NCBI RefSeq assembly: GCF_000005505.3
Contig: NC_016131.3
Coordinates: 1 to 64,000, forward strand
Direction of reading: 5' to 3'
DNA length: 64,000 nt
Source of the DNA: Brachypodium distachyon
Taxonomy: Eukaryota > Streptophyta > Magnoliopsida > Poales > Poaceae
Shown here: one piece after another, positions 31,990 through 43,265 of the stretch
Numbering within the stretch: the first letter of the stretch is position 1
How the letters are laid out: the number at the start of each line of letters is the position of its first letter
Position numbers and translations under genes: made by a program
The notes under the pieces: model-generated
Told to the model about the DNA's origin: nothing
Databases searched by the model: none
What the model saw: only the letters and a program-made list of their open reading frames with translations

Positions 31990-34900
31990 TGTGACGCCCA
32001 GTTACCTCTGACGTAGTTAGCGTAACGGAAGAATCGCCACATACAGAGTTGCGCCAAGATCATCTTGAGGTAAACAGTAGCATGTACAAAAAATAAACTT
32101 CACTTCAGCAAACTCAGTTTCATAGCAAGCACCGGACTCATCATAAGTACCGGCATCTACCTCTTCAGGGCTCACCAAAATCATTGGTTCTGAAAACAAC
32201 ATAAGAAGCAAGGCTGAGTGCGTATGAAAATACAATACGTACTCCGCAAGTCGCCGGAAAGGATTATGCATGAGTTCAGCTTGACGACCACCACGCCGTC
32301 TGATCAAAATAATTATATTTAAAAATAATCACCCTTTTTTTTAGAATTTTGTTCAAAACCATATTTTATTTGAAAAATCTACTGGCAACAGATCGATGTG
32401 GGATCTTACATCCTGTGTTAGAGGAAAACCCACACGGCACACTTCCAAACCCGGAAGCTAGGAGTGATATCACATTCGACTCTGATCAGAGGTGTACTGC
32501 TTTGCCCATAGCTACTTCTCTCTATTAAGCTGCTCTCTGGGTCCGTCCATAAGCATGCATACTGGCGCTCTCTTATTGGCTAGGCCCCTATCTAATTAGC
32601 GGGTTATTATAACAATATAAAAAGAAGATAATGTTTGGAGTTCAATAAGCTCTTTGCAAAAGAATAGTTCCTGCTAGTGAAGTACCTAAATAGTGCAATC
32701 TCTTGCATCGAGAATCATCCTACTGGAGAACCTTCTTGCTTTGTCTTTCCCTTATCTTGCTAGCTCTATACCAGTGCTTGAAATAGGCATTTCTTTCAAG
32801 TGAAAAAGGTTTTGGGTTTCAAAAGGCTGTAGCTCAAGTATGCATGGAATAGCACAGATAGCGGATAAAGAATAGTTTAGAGAAGGAAAGCCAGTAGAGT
32901 ATGCCTTGGTTTAAGAGAGGAGGCATCTGGTATAAAAGGCAGAGCAAGGAGGTTTGAACTGGTAAGCTGATAAGCGAGCGTCGGTATTGGCTTTTTGATA
33001 GATAGCAAGGAAAAGAAGTAAGTTGAAAACCCCTGCCCCGGGGGAACAGGTGCCACCTCAACAGCTATATTCTAAATCGTTAAGCCTCGCAACCCTTTCC
33101 TTTGTATCGGACCTTTCCCGCTTTCCTTACTTTCCTTCCTCGGCTAGTTCAGAAAGGCTTTTTTCCACTTTCAAAGAACTGGCTATCATTCTTTCTATTC
33201 TATCTCCTCGCTTTAGGTCTTATGCTTCTTATTAAAGGGGTTATGCCACTCCGAGTCCATCAGTGTTGAAGGAATGGACAGAGACAGGCAAAGACAAAGT
33301 ACTGATTTGACTACCGATAGAGAGCAGAGCTAGAGACAAGATGCCTAGGACCTGGAGGAGATCCATAAGAACCAAGTCGTGGAGAAGATAGCATCAAACT
33401 GGAGATAATAAACCTAACTCCCCGTGCTTTAATCGAGAATGGATACAGGGTCGTCGAGCGAAACCTTTATTAAGGGGTAGACCTACCTTGTTTTGTTGAC
33501 TTATTGCTTTCCAGCAAAGCGTGCCGGCCCTATCTCTAAAGCACCAAACTTCCACATTTTAGGAGATGCCCTATCTTCCCTTAAAGAGCCAGCTTATTGA
33601 ATAGAGCTGTCACTCCTTACCTTACCTAAGACCCCTTCGGGATATCTTTTGAAAACCTTTTCTCTGAAAATAAAATATGTTTGCGATCCCTTGCCCGCTC
33701 GATTAAAGAAAGTGGGATCTGGCCTTGCATTTTTTAGATAGGGCTCCCTCACGGCATTCTTGCTCTTGCATTTGAAAGTCGAATCAGGATTCCATCTAGA
33801 GAAAGGTTCCGAATGGAACTAGTGAATGTGTATGCCGAACGTAGGCAGGTATACCTGACCTTTGATATTAAGCTATGATCTCTCTTCTCTCTCTTGAAGT
33901 TCCCACAAAGCGACTCTGAACCTAAGACCGGGTTGTGGGATGTCTTTTGATATTCTAAACTAAGAAAAACGAAATTTTGTTTTTTTTATATCCCTATGAT
34001 AGGAAATGAAAGAAAAGGTCGAGCTTAAGCCGATTCCATCACTTGGTCCGTTCCCGTCGGCACACTAATCATCTGCGCTCGACTAGACCAAGGAACCAGA
34101 ACCTAAGCCAGCCCGTACACTACCTCTGCTTCACCACCTTCCCTTACGTAGGCCCACGGGTCGAGACCCCTAACCGGTAGGTCCCGCCCTAGGGTGTCTG
34201 CACCTACCTGGATACAGCCACCTTCTCACCCGGCAGAGGCAGCTACTTGGCGTGGCTTGGCTCAGCCTATCCCATTCCAGGCCTATGGCCAGTACGGTCT
34301 GCGCCGCTTTTGAAGTAAGCGCCAGTTGGTTTGTCCTTATATGATATCCCTATGTAGGAGAGCCCTGACTATCCGCCAACCCTATCCGGGTTGCTCTGAC
34401 CTCTGAGCTCCCTACCCACCGAATATACTCGAGCCGTAACCCTGTCCGGGTCGGCCTACCTAGTACTGACCTTACTAGTGGATCTTCCTGATCCACATAA
34501 ATATTATTAATATTTATAAAACTCATTTTGGTGACATGCAAGAATTTTGAAATCCGACAAATTTTATAGAAACATTTTCGAAGACATGTTCAAAGGGTGC
34601 GACTTGCCTGGTACCGCTCCGGTCAACTCGGAAACACCGTCCGGGTCTCCTACTTGTCCGGAGTCAACTCCTAATATTTAATTCATACACATGTTTAACA
34701 AAATTTTCTAACCGACCGCACCTATTCTCATCCTCCCTCCTCTCTTTTCCTTCCCTAGTTCTCTGCCTCTTTCTCCCCATTCTCTCCCCCAAGCGAACGG
34801 AGCACATCGCCACCGCCTGGATCTCCCTATTCCGGCCATGCCCGGCCAAGCTGAGACCAGCCCTAGATTCCTCTCTCACTCCTCTTCTAGATCCTCAAAT

Positions 34901-36039
34901 TAATTTCTACAAAACGCCACCAACTCACCCCGAAAATGTAACCCTAGCTCTTGGGGCTACCATGGCCGCCTCCGTCACCCTAGGGTCCGGCGACGCCTGC
35001 TTCATCGTCTCCGGCAACCATGACGCTTGTTTCTATGAGTTCTCTAGCAGCATGCGCAACTACATCCACGAGGACTGCCATGGCTTCATGGCACGGCTCA
35101 GGTGCCGCGGCCGTCGCCGACGACGGCGAGGCTGGGGTCATGCCTACTCCTTCCCAGCTTGCCGGCGTTGGAACCGGAGGTCTGACGCCTGCAGCCGGGG
35201 GCCGACGGCTACCACTGCCGACTACTCCCTCTAAAACAGCTAAGTTATCTTTTTCCCTCCTATGTGATAGTGCATAAATCTAACCATGCATGTGCAGGTA
35301 CAATAGCTAATGCAGTTGTGTGATTACTTACTAGAATATGAGAGCAATCGTGTGAGCAACAGATAAAATGAGGATTAAACAGGTAGAGCTATTTCTAGAC
35401 ATTGGCAAATAGAAGATACAAGTACACAGAGCATAAGAGTTTAATTTCCCAGCTTAATACACAAAATTAGATGAGACAATCTACTAAGCGTCATTGGTAT
35501 CATTTAAACAAAACTATTAGTGTTCTGGTGTTCTGGTGTTCTGGTGTTCTGGTGTTCTCATGTTCTAGTGTGCCATTATATCTAAGTGTGCAAATTTTAA
35601 ATCAACAAACAAAGACATACGAGAGCAAAATCTGAAAACTTATTAGTACTTGTCCACTCCTTTTTGCAGCAAAGAAGAGCTCGTGGAGGAAGAACAATGA
35701 CCGTGTGAAAAGTGGTGGGTAGGTGGAAAGAGTAATAGTAAAAGGAAAAGGTTGCTATTTATAGTGTGTGTGGTAAAGATGCATGTCCTCCACGTGGTGC
35801 TTTCGTGCTGACAAATGGCACACGGCATGAGAGAAATGGCACACGGCATGAGAGAAATGGCAATCATGCAGCTGGGCCCACCCAGGGGTTTCTTAGCTGC
35901 TAAGAAATTGCCCAAGGGCTGAAATGTAAATCTAAAAGGACTTTTCTGTAATTTTCGAAACATTTGTTTATAATAAAGGACCTTGTATTATTTTTGTGAT
36001 GTATGGTGTAATTTGGGTTTGAGAAACCTGGGTTTCACA
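31990..36039 (-). mobile_element. Gypsy LTR, outer copy (3' LTR), enlarged
   Basis: Begins TGTGACGCCC and ends GGTTTCACA, the same termini as the copy at 43266-45470 (TGTGA/TCACA inverted ends). The right 1.5 kb matches that copy closely, including a minus-strand TATAAATA at 35756-35763. The left part differs: about 165 bp is missing near 32100, and about 2.2 kb (roughly 32150-34365) is absent from the other LTR. A 10-bp tandem repeat (GTTCTGGTGT) sits at about 35520-35570. Confidence 0.85.
32310..34020. other. Organelle-like sequence inside the LTR (possible NUMT)
   Basis: This block has no gypsy features and has the look of plant mitochondrial spacer DNA: balanced composition, many short AAGAAAG/CTTTCC words, scattered short inverted repeats such as CCCCTGCCCCGGGGG near 33033. 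No mitochondrial gene was recognised in it, so the origin is a guess from texture. Confidence 0.3.
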
Positions 36040-36056
36040 TCCCTCCCCACTTAAAA
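36040..36056 (-). promoter_or_regulatory. Polypurine tract of the gypsy element
   Basis: Minus-strand AAGTGGGGAGGGA directly precedes the LTR start TGTGAAACC, as needed for plus-strand DNA priming in reverse transcription. The same arrangement recurs at 45471-45487 beside the central LTR. Confidence 0.8.
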
Positions 36057-38761
36057 GAAATTTCGTCCTCGAAATTTAAGGTCGAACCTTAGAAAGGTGT
36101 GGATGTTCTTGCATAGGTCTTCCTCTTTTTCCCAAGTCGCTTCTCGCTCCGGATGATCTCCCCATTGCACTTTGCAGTATCTAATTGTCCTATTTCGCAA
36201 TTTCTTTTCGTCGGTTCCCAAGATTCGGCTTTGTTGCTCTTCGTAGGTTAGATCCTTTCGAAGAATTAATCCTTGTTCGGGGATCCTTTCTCTTGGTGGT
36301 TTTATGCTTTTGCGGAGTTGAGAAATATGGAACACATCGTGAATCCCTTGCAAATGTGCTGGCAATTCTAATTGGTAGGCAACGGGTCCTCTCCTCCTTG
36401 TGACTCGATATGGTCCGATATATCGTGGACTTAGTTTTCCTTGTATGCCAAAGCGTTTGACACCTCTCATTGGCGAGACCTTTAGGTACACAAAGTCTCC
36501 AGGTTGGTAGTGTAGGTCTCGACGCCCTTTGTCCGCATAACTCTTTTGTCTGCTTTGGGCGGCTTTCAGACGCTCTCTAATTACGCGAACTTTTTCCTCC
36601 GTCTCTCGAACAAGGTCCGATGCTAGGAGTTTTCTTTCTCCGGCTTCTGTCCAACATATTGGGGTATGACATCTCCTACCATAGAAAGCCTCAAATGGGT
36701 ACATACCAATACTAGCTTGGTAACTGTTGTTGTACGGAACTCTGCTAGTGGCAAGTGTTTGCTCCACGAGTCGCCAAAATCCAATATACATGCCCTCAGC
36801 ATGTCTTCTATTATTTGGTTTACTCGCTCAACCTGACCACTAGTCTGTGGATGGTACGCGGTGCTAAAGTCCAACTTAGTTCCCACTGCTTCTTGCAACT
36901 TTTCCCAGAACTTGGATGTGAACATAGACCCACGGTCAGTCACAATTTTAGGTGGTGTCCCATGAAGAGTTACTATTCTCTGAATGTAGAGTTCTGCCAA
37001 TTTTTCTCTGGAAGATCCTGGGGCTAAGGGAATAAAGTGCGTACATTTCGTGAGTCGATCCACTATAACCCATATAATTTCCTCTTTCTTTGATGTCTTG
37101 GGTAGTCCAGTAATAAAGTCCATCTGTATTTCTTCCCATTTCCACTCTGGAATTGGAAGAGGCTGCAACAACCCTGGTGGTTTTTGGTGTTCCGCTTTGA
37201 CCCTCTTACAAGTGTCACAATCATCCACATACTGAGTTTTTTCCCTTTTCATATTTCTCCACCAGAATGTACCTTTCACATCACGATACATTTCTGTGCT
37301 CCCTGGGTGTATGGTGTAGGGGGTGGTATGTGCCTCCTGTAGGATTATTTGCTTAATATCCTCGAGGTTTGGCACACATATTCTGGTTTTATGCCATAGA
37401 GATCCATCTTCCGCTATTCGGAATTGCGATGGCTCACCTCCTTGTATTCTGCGTTTCTCCTCACAGATAAACTCATCCTTGACTTGATTTTCCCTTATTT
37501 GGTTCAATAAATTGGGTCTTAATGTTAATGCGGCCAACATATGCTCCACTGGTTTATGTATGATTTCAATTCCCATATTTTCTAGCTCACGTATCAGGTG
37601 TTTTCCAAAGGTTGGAATTTCCAGGTGGCTACACGAGGTTTTTCGGCTAAGGGCATCTGCAACCACATTAGCCTTTCCAGAGTGGTAGTTAATTCCAAGG
37701 TCATAGTCCTTGATAAGTTCTAACCACCATCTTTGTCTCAAATTGAGCTCCTTTTGGGTAAAAATATATTTGAGACTCTTATGGTCCGTGTACAACTCAC
37801 AATGACTTCCATAAAGGTAGTGGCGCCACGTCTTTAGTGCAAATACCAGAGCTGCTAATTCCATGTCATGTGTGGGGTAGTTCTGCTCATGTGGATTTAG
37901 CTGTCGAGACGCGTAAGCTACAACAGATCTTGCATAAGCACACATCCTAGGCCGACTCGAGAGGCATCACAATATACGGTGAATTCCTTGCCTGGCTCAG
38001 GTAAAGCTATTACGGGAGCGGTGGTGAGTCCTTTCTTTAATTCTTCGAAACTGCGCTCACACGCATCACTCCGTACAAACGGAGTGTCCTTTCTTAGCAG
38101 TTTGGTCATAGGGGCAGCTTTCTGGGAAAAAGCCTTCTATAAACCTTCGGTAATATCCAGCTAGTCCGAGAAAGCTACGGATTTCCGTTACGTTTGTTGG
38201 TGATTTCCAGGCTAACACTGCTTCCACTTTAGTTGGGTCGACAGCTACTCCTTTTCCAGATATAATGTGCCCTAAAAAGAAGACTTTCTCTAGCCAGAAT
38301 TCACACTTTTTGAATTTTCCATAGAGTTGTCTTTCTCTTAATGTCTGTAGCACTGCTCGGAGGTGATCGGCATGTTCCTCGATGCTCCGAGAATATATCA
38401 GAATATCATCAATAAATACGACCACATACTTATCCAGGTAGGGCATCAGGACCAAGTTCATTAGGTTCATAAAGGCTGCAGGTGCATTTGTAAGCCCGAA
38501 CGGAACAACCGTGAATTCATGGTGTCCGTACCGAGTTACAAAAGCAGTCTTGGGTATATCTTCTTTATTTATTTTTAGTTGGTGATATCCTGATCGGAGA
38601 TCTATTTTTGTGAATACACAAGCTCCCTTTAATTGGTCAAATAGATCATCTATCCGAGGCAACGGGTACTTATTCTTAATGGTCACCTCATTCAGGCCTC
38701 GATAGTCCACACACAACCTCATACTTCCATCCTTTTTCTTTACAAATAGGACCGGTGCTGC
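36051..38761 (-). pseudogene. Gypsy pol: reverse transcriptase, RNase H, integrase, chromodomain-like tail; several breaks
   Basis: After an in-frame TGA at 38762-38764 the RT continues in the same frame: [24 protein letters not shown] and FIDDILIYS (catalytic Asp pair, about 38390). The frame changes near 38110 and again near 37930 around RNase H ([19 protein letters not shown]). The integrase has an HHCC finger (H at about 37320, CDTCKRVK), then the core with [14 protein letters not shown] and SGQVERVNQ (D, D, E). A further frame change lies near 36740. The C-terminus has VQWGDHPEREATWE, a chromodomain-like block seen in Tekay/Del chromoviruses. Not functional as it stands. Confidence 0.88.
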
Positions 38762-40670
38762 TCAAGGTGACACACTAGGTCGAATAAAATCTTTATCTTC
38801 CAATTCATCCAATTGTTTCTTTAATTCCTTTAATTCTTCGGCGGACATACGATAGGGTCGCTTGGCTATGGGTGCCGTTCCGGGGACGAGATCAATAGTG
38901 AACTCTATTTCCCTGTCCGGTGGCATCCCAGGCAACTCTTCTGGAAACACATCCGTGAATTCTTGAACTATGGGAACGTCCTTGGCTTCCTTTGCGTGCA
39001 AGGCAGCTACTAAACCTTGGTCTGATTTTGGGCTGTTTCTTCTACTCGTGGAGGTCACCCTTTTATTATCTGGGCCTCTTAGGGATATGGACTTTCCTTC
39101 ACAATCCATCTTTGCCCCGTGTCTCGCTAACCAGTCCATCCCAAGTATAACATCTAATCCTTTCGGACCAATCACGTACAAGCTGGCTTTAAAGGTTATC
39201 CTTTCTATTAATATGGAACGGTTGTGACAGACATGTTCCATAATTATTAGGCCTCCAGGGGATTTGACTTCTATTGGTCTGGCTAGGGCGGTTTGTTCCA
39301 AGCTATGTGTCTCGACAAATTGTCGTGAGATAAAAGAATGTTTTGCCCCGGGATCAAAAAGTACTAGGCCTACAGCAGGAGGGATCAGTAGGTTACCCGT
39401 GATCACACCGGTGGCTGACTCCGCTTGTGCGGCATCAAGGTGCGTCACAAGAACTGGTCCACGTGCTAGTCCTCCACGACCTCGTCCATGGCCTGCTGCG
39501 GCTCTAGTCCCATGAACTTGTGTTGTGTTAGCTTGGCGTTGAGGTTGAGGTTGAGATTGAGCCTGGGCAACACCACTTGTGCCAGATTGTTGTTGGCCTT
39601 TGCTTGGGCATTGGTTTTTGTAGTGACCCTTTTGTCCACATCCAAAACATATGATGTTGGCTTTTGGACAGTCCCGGGCCATGTGCGGTCCATTGCAAAT
39701 ATGGCATTTTATAGGGGGCCTAGGGGATCGAATAACCAGTCTAGGGAGTTGGCGGAAGGCAGGCTGGTTTTGTCCCCTCATGGGATTCCGTGTCAGGGCT
39801 GTAGGACGGTTGTCGCCTCCTTTCATGAATCTTGGGTCCATCCTAGCTTTCTTTCTTCTTTCTTCTTCTCCCGCGGCTGTTTGCCGACTCTCAATAAGGA
39901 GGGCCTGATCAACTAGATCTTGGAACTCAGTCACCTTTACAGAGGCCAAGATCACTTGTATGGATGGGCTAAGTCCTTCGATGAACTGATACACCTTCTT
40001 AGCCTCGGTATTAATGTCCTCTGGTGCATAGCGGGATAAAGAGTTGAACTGGCTTAAATAATCCGCGACGGTCTTCTGTCCTTGCTTAAGGTTCAAAAAT
40101 TCCTTTCTTTTAATGCTCATTAAACTTTCTGGGATATAGGTTTCTCGAAACCTCCTCTTAAATTCATCCCAAGTAATCACGTGGTCAGCTGACACAATAT
40201 TTTGCACGTTTCTCCACCACGTGGCAGCAGGACCAAATAACTGATGGGAGGCATAGCGGACCTTCTCTTGGTCTGTGCATCCCACAGTCATAAGTTTCTG
40301 CTCTATATCCACTAACCAATCATCTGCTTCTGATGGGTCTGTGGTGGTTGAAAATGTTGGTGGTTTGGTCTTCTGAAATTCTCCAATTGAGATCCCTCGG
40401 TCTGGTTTCTAGTCATCTGATTTCTAATGGTACCAAATAGGTTTTCCATGAACTTGTTTAGTTGCTCTAGAGAGTCTCGACGGGACTGCTCCATCCATTG
40501 AAGCATTTGAGCAAATTGATCCGGTCCCGGAACATGCGGAGGGAATGGTGGGGCTGCAGGTAACGTCGCACTAGTTCCTATACCCCCATCATTTGTTGGT
40601 AACTCGGACTTTGTCCCGGTCTGGTTTACAACTCCCTCGCGCGGTTCAGTACCGGGTTCATGGCTACCAA
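38762..40670 (-). pseudogene. Gypsy gag and protease
   Basis: Gag forms the particle. The capsid block has FGPAATWWRNVQN and WDEFKRRFRETYIP, then FLNLKQGQKTVADYLSQF. Two knuckles follow: CHICNGPHMARDC (short spacing) and CFGCGQKGHYKNQC (canonical). The protease part reads LVLFDPGAKHSFIS, where the usual active-site D-S/T-G is D-P-G, and VILGMDWL. The frame ends at a TGA between the protease and RT. The N-terminal piece (about 40670-40312, ESL..LNKFMENL) is in another frame, joined near 40312, so gag is broken too. Confidence 0.85.
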
Positions 40671-41990
40671 ACTGCTAGAAAAGAAAAAGGCTCAGGTTAA
40701 GGATTTGGCTTAGCCAGAAGATTTTTTTTTTGTACAGAATTTAATTATTTTTGTGGGGCGTGCGCACGTACACAACAGACAAAGCACTTTCTCTACTTCA
40801 TCTGTACACACACTAGCTATGTTCTGGTGACTAACAACAACCGATAGAAGGAGAACTAGAATCCAATTAAAACGTGACATGCATCTGACGATTATCATCT
40901 TGTAGCATATGCACACATACACAAGGCCATCATGCATGCATACAAATACAGGAGATGAACGTGAATAGAGAAACAAAAATAAAATTACAAGAGATCAGGC
41001 AATATACATCACATGAATCCTTGAACTGGAAGTACAATGGTGTGGCATCAGCACATATACACATGTCGATGATACATATAAGAGCATGAATCGGTGATAC
41101 ACATAAATAATAACGTGGTAATGACGAAAATGAAAACATCACAGGGGAGTGCATCACAAGAGATGGTAATAAAGTAGTAGCATAACAGTCCATCATCCAT
41201 AAGTCCATCCGAAATATCACAAAATAAAGTAGCAGCACCATGCCTAACTCCATATCGCAATCATCAGGTTATCACGTTTATCTACACGCGTACCCGGAAC
41301 AAAAGTATACCTGCCGACCTATCTGTCCGTCAGATCTGACCTATCTAGCTACGGCTATGTAAGCTCCGGAAGGGTAGCTATGGCTACAAGACCTTTCCAG
41401 AGGTAGATAAACAAAATGACAGCCTGTACATGCCTGCGTAAGCATCTAGTAAGTAGTGGCGTCAACTCTGGGAGGAGTAACAGTCTAGCTAGTATGCTGC
41501 TACAACCTTGCCAGAGGGTATATACACACGTCTAGCTATGCTAGTAAGTCAGTCCTCCCTAACAAGGGGACTCGGACAACGAGTGAGGAGTAAGTCGGGG
41601 TCGAGGCCGGAAGTCGGTGCAGACTGGAACACACTCGGCGCGGGTGGTGAAAAACTCGGTGCTGCAGCGTCGGACTCGTGAGCGGTGGAGTCGGGGGCGG
41701 AGCTAAGGGGGTGCTCTGAAGGAGTGACGTCGGAAGGGACTCGAAGGAAGTCTGGGTGAACTGAGAAGACACAAGACTGGTTTCAAGCTTGGCGAAGTCG
41801 GAGTAGGTGAGGACGGCGTCTGCAAGACCTGGGGTGTGGTCGGGGGAAGCGGGTGTGTACTCCGGGGAAGCTGGTGTGTAGTCGGGGGAAGCGGGTGTGT
41901 AGTCGGGAGAGGGTGGAGCAGGAACGACGGGTGGAGAACCAAGTGGTGTGCGAGGAGTGGGGTCAAGGAGTGGTGGGGCTGCGGTGGAAC
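40671..41990. other. Gypsy leader/spacer, no gene recognised
   Basis: Region between gag and the extra ORF of the element. A purine/pyrimidine-biased repeat at 41835-41910 (GGGGAAGCGGGTGTGTA-like units, four copies) is the only structure noted. Confidence 0.5.
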
Positions 41991-42812
41991 TCAGAGTAGC
42001 GCCGACCTGAGAGGAGGCTCGTCAGTGGCAAGAGACTGCTGGTCAATCGAGTACCCGAATCGGTCTGGAGTAACAGAAGGAGAGCTCTCGAGCACAAGTG
42101 GGTTGAGGGCCATACCCGGACGGGTGTAGTCCCTCAACGCGGCTGTCAACTCGTGGTTCTCCCGCTCAAGGCGGGAGCAACGCTGCTGTAGGGTGTCAAG
42201 CTGGCTCAACAACTCCTGTACTGAACTCTGAGGTGAAGGTGGGCGTCTGTAGGGTGTAGGTGGACGTGCCACGGCTCGAGAGAAAGAACCTCTAAGTGCC
42301 CTAGGTGGAGCTGAAAAGTCTGAAGCACTGGGTGGAACTATCGGGTACAGAGGAGGAAGAGCACTCGGAGGTGGGGGTGGTGGAACGAACGTAGGGACAA
42401 GTGATGGAAGTGAAGGTAACACGGGGTTGGACACGAGCTGTGGGGGTACGAAGGTGGGTGGTGGAGGTGTAGACGAACTCCCCGACTCCTCTAGATAGTG
42501 GGGCCACTCTCCCACGCCAAGCTGAACTAGTGAAGCGTGGTACGCGTGGAAGATGTGCAAAGAAGCGTCTCGTGCCGCTCCCTGGAGTGCCGACAAGAGA
42601 TCGTAACGTGCAACACTGTAGGTCGTCCGAACAACTCCTACAAGTCCAGGCTCAAGAGGAAGGTGTACAGTGACTAAGTACCCCGAGTCACAGGGGTCCT
42701 GAACCACAGTGTAGTGCGGCGCAAACCGGATACACAGAATAAAAAGGAGCTCAAGCAAGTAGTGAGCAAAACCCCCTAACTCAAAACCCGTACCCGGCAG
42801 TGTACTCTTCAT
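41991..42812 (-). CDS. Additional ORF between 5' LTR and gag, proline-rich, function unknown
   Basis: A 273-residue uninterrupted frame in the sense direction of the element. An N-terminal segment, MKSTLPGTGFELGGFAHYLL, runs into a hydrophobic stretch (LLFILCIRFAP). Residues about 45-110 look globular (YLVTVHLPLEPGLVGVV, DASLHIFHAYHASLV). A proline-rich stretch (FVPPPPPPSALPPL) spans about 115-200, and a short heptad-like helix (QELLSQLDTLQQRCSRLERE) lies near 205-225. No retroviral domain is recognised. It is intact although gag-pol is broken several times. Extra ORFs of unknown role occur in some plant gypsy elements; a chance frame is less likely given its length and domain-like layout. 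Confidence 0.5.
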   Translation of the reverse strand: MKSTLPGTGFELGGFAHYLLELLFILCIRFAPHYTVVQDPCDSGYLVTVHLPLEPGLVGVVRTTYSVARYDLLSALQGAARDASLHIFHAYHASLVQLGVGEWPHYLEESGSSSTPPPPTFVPPQLVSNPVLPSLPSLVPTFVPPPPPPSALPPLYPIVPPSASDFSAPPRALRGSFSRAVARPPTPYRRPPSPQSSVQELLSQLDTLQQRCSRLERENHELTAALRDYTRPGMALNPLVLESSPSVTPDRFGYSIDQQSLATDEPPLRSALL

Positions 42813-43240
42813 CCTACATTTGTTAGATAAGCATTCAGTTAATCATACAATACATTTTTGGTGCAGTCAACTCCAAAGCAAGAAAAAATCAAGCATTGCA
42901 AAACAGTACAGTATTGACTCTAAGGAGTAAGCAATCGATATCATACAGTACAGTATACTCTAAGTGCCTCTAGTCTATTTGATTCATGCAAGCTTGTTTA
43001 GTTAATTCGTTTACCACACGTTCAAGTCCATCACTAATCTAGAGTCCTTATTTTATTTACTACTTACTTTGGTCAGGAGGTATACTTGCTACAGAATTGA
43101 CTTCGGGAAGAGATTTATTTATTTATAAGAATAGACATATTAGTTCAAAATGAGAAGACTTTAGTTATTTAAGATGAGAAGGGAAATTATTCCTCCTTAA
43201 GGCTCCGACGGTCTCTAGCTAAGTACATGTCTGTTTCCTC
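42813..43240. other. Gypsy 5' leader
   Basis: Untranslated stretch between the primer-binding site and the extra ORF. Nothing recognised. Confidence 0.55.
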
Positions 43241-43260
43241 AAGCGCGCTCTGATACTAAC
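43241..43260 (-). promoter_or_regulatory. Primer-binding site of the gypsy element
   Basis: Minus-strand TAGTATCAGAGCG lies five bases inside the central LTR and resembles the initiator-Met tRNA complement (TGGTATCAGAGC) used by plant LTR elements. It shows that the central LTR is the 5' LTR of the element to its left. Confidence 0.75.
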
Positions 43261-43265
43261 TTTTC

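Noticed and set aside
32400..34000. tRNA or organelle gene within the mitochondrial-like block
   Set aside because: I looked for cloverleaf-like and protein-coding signals in this stretch and found none that I could support.
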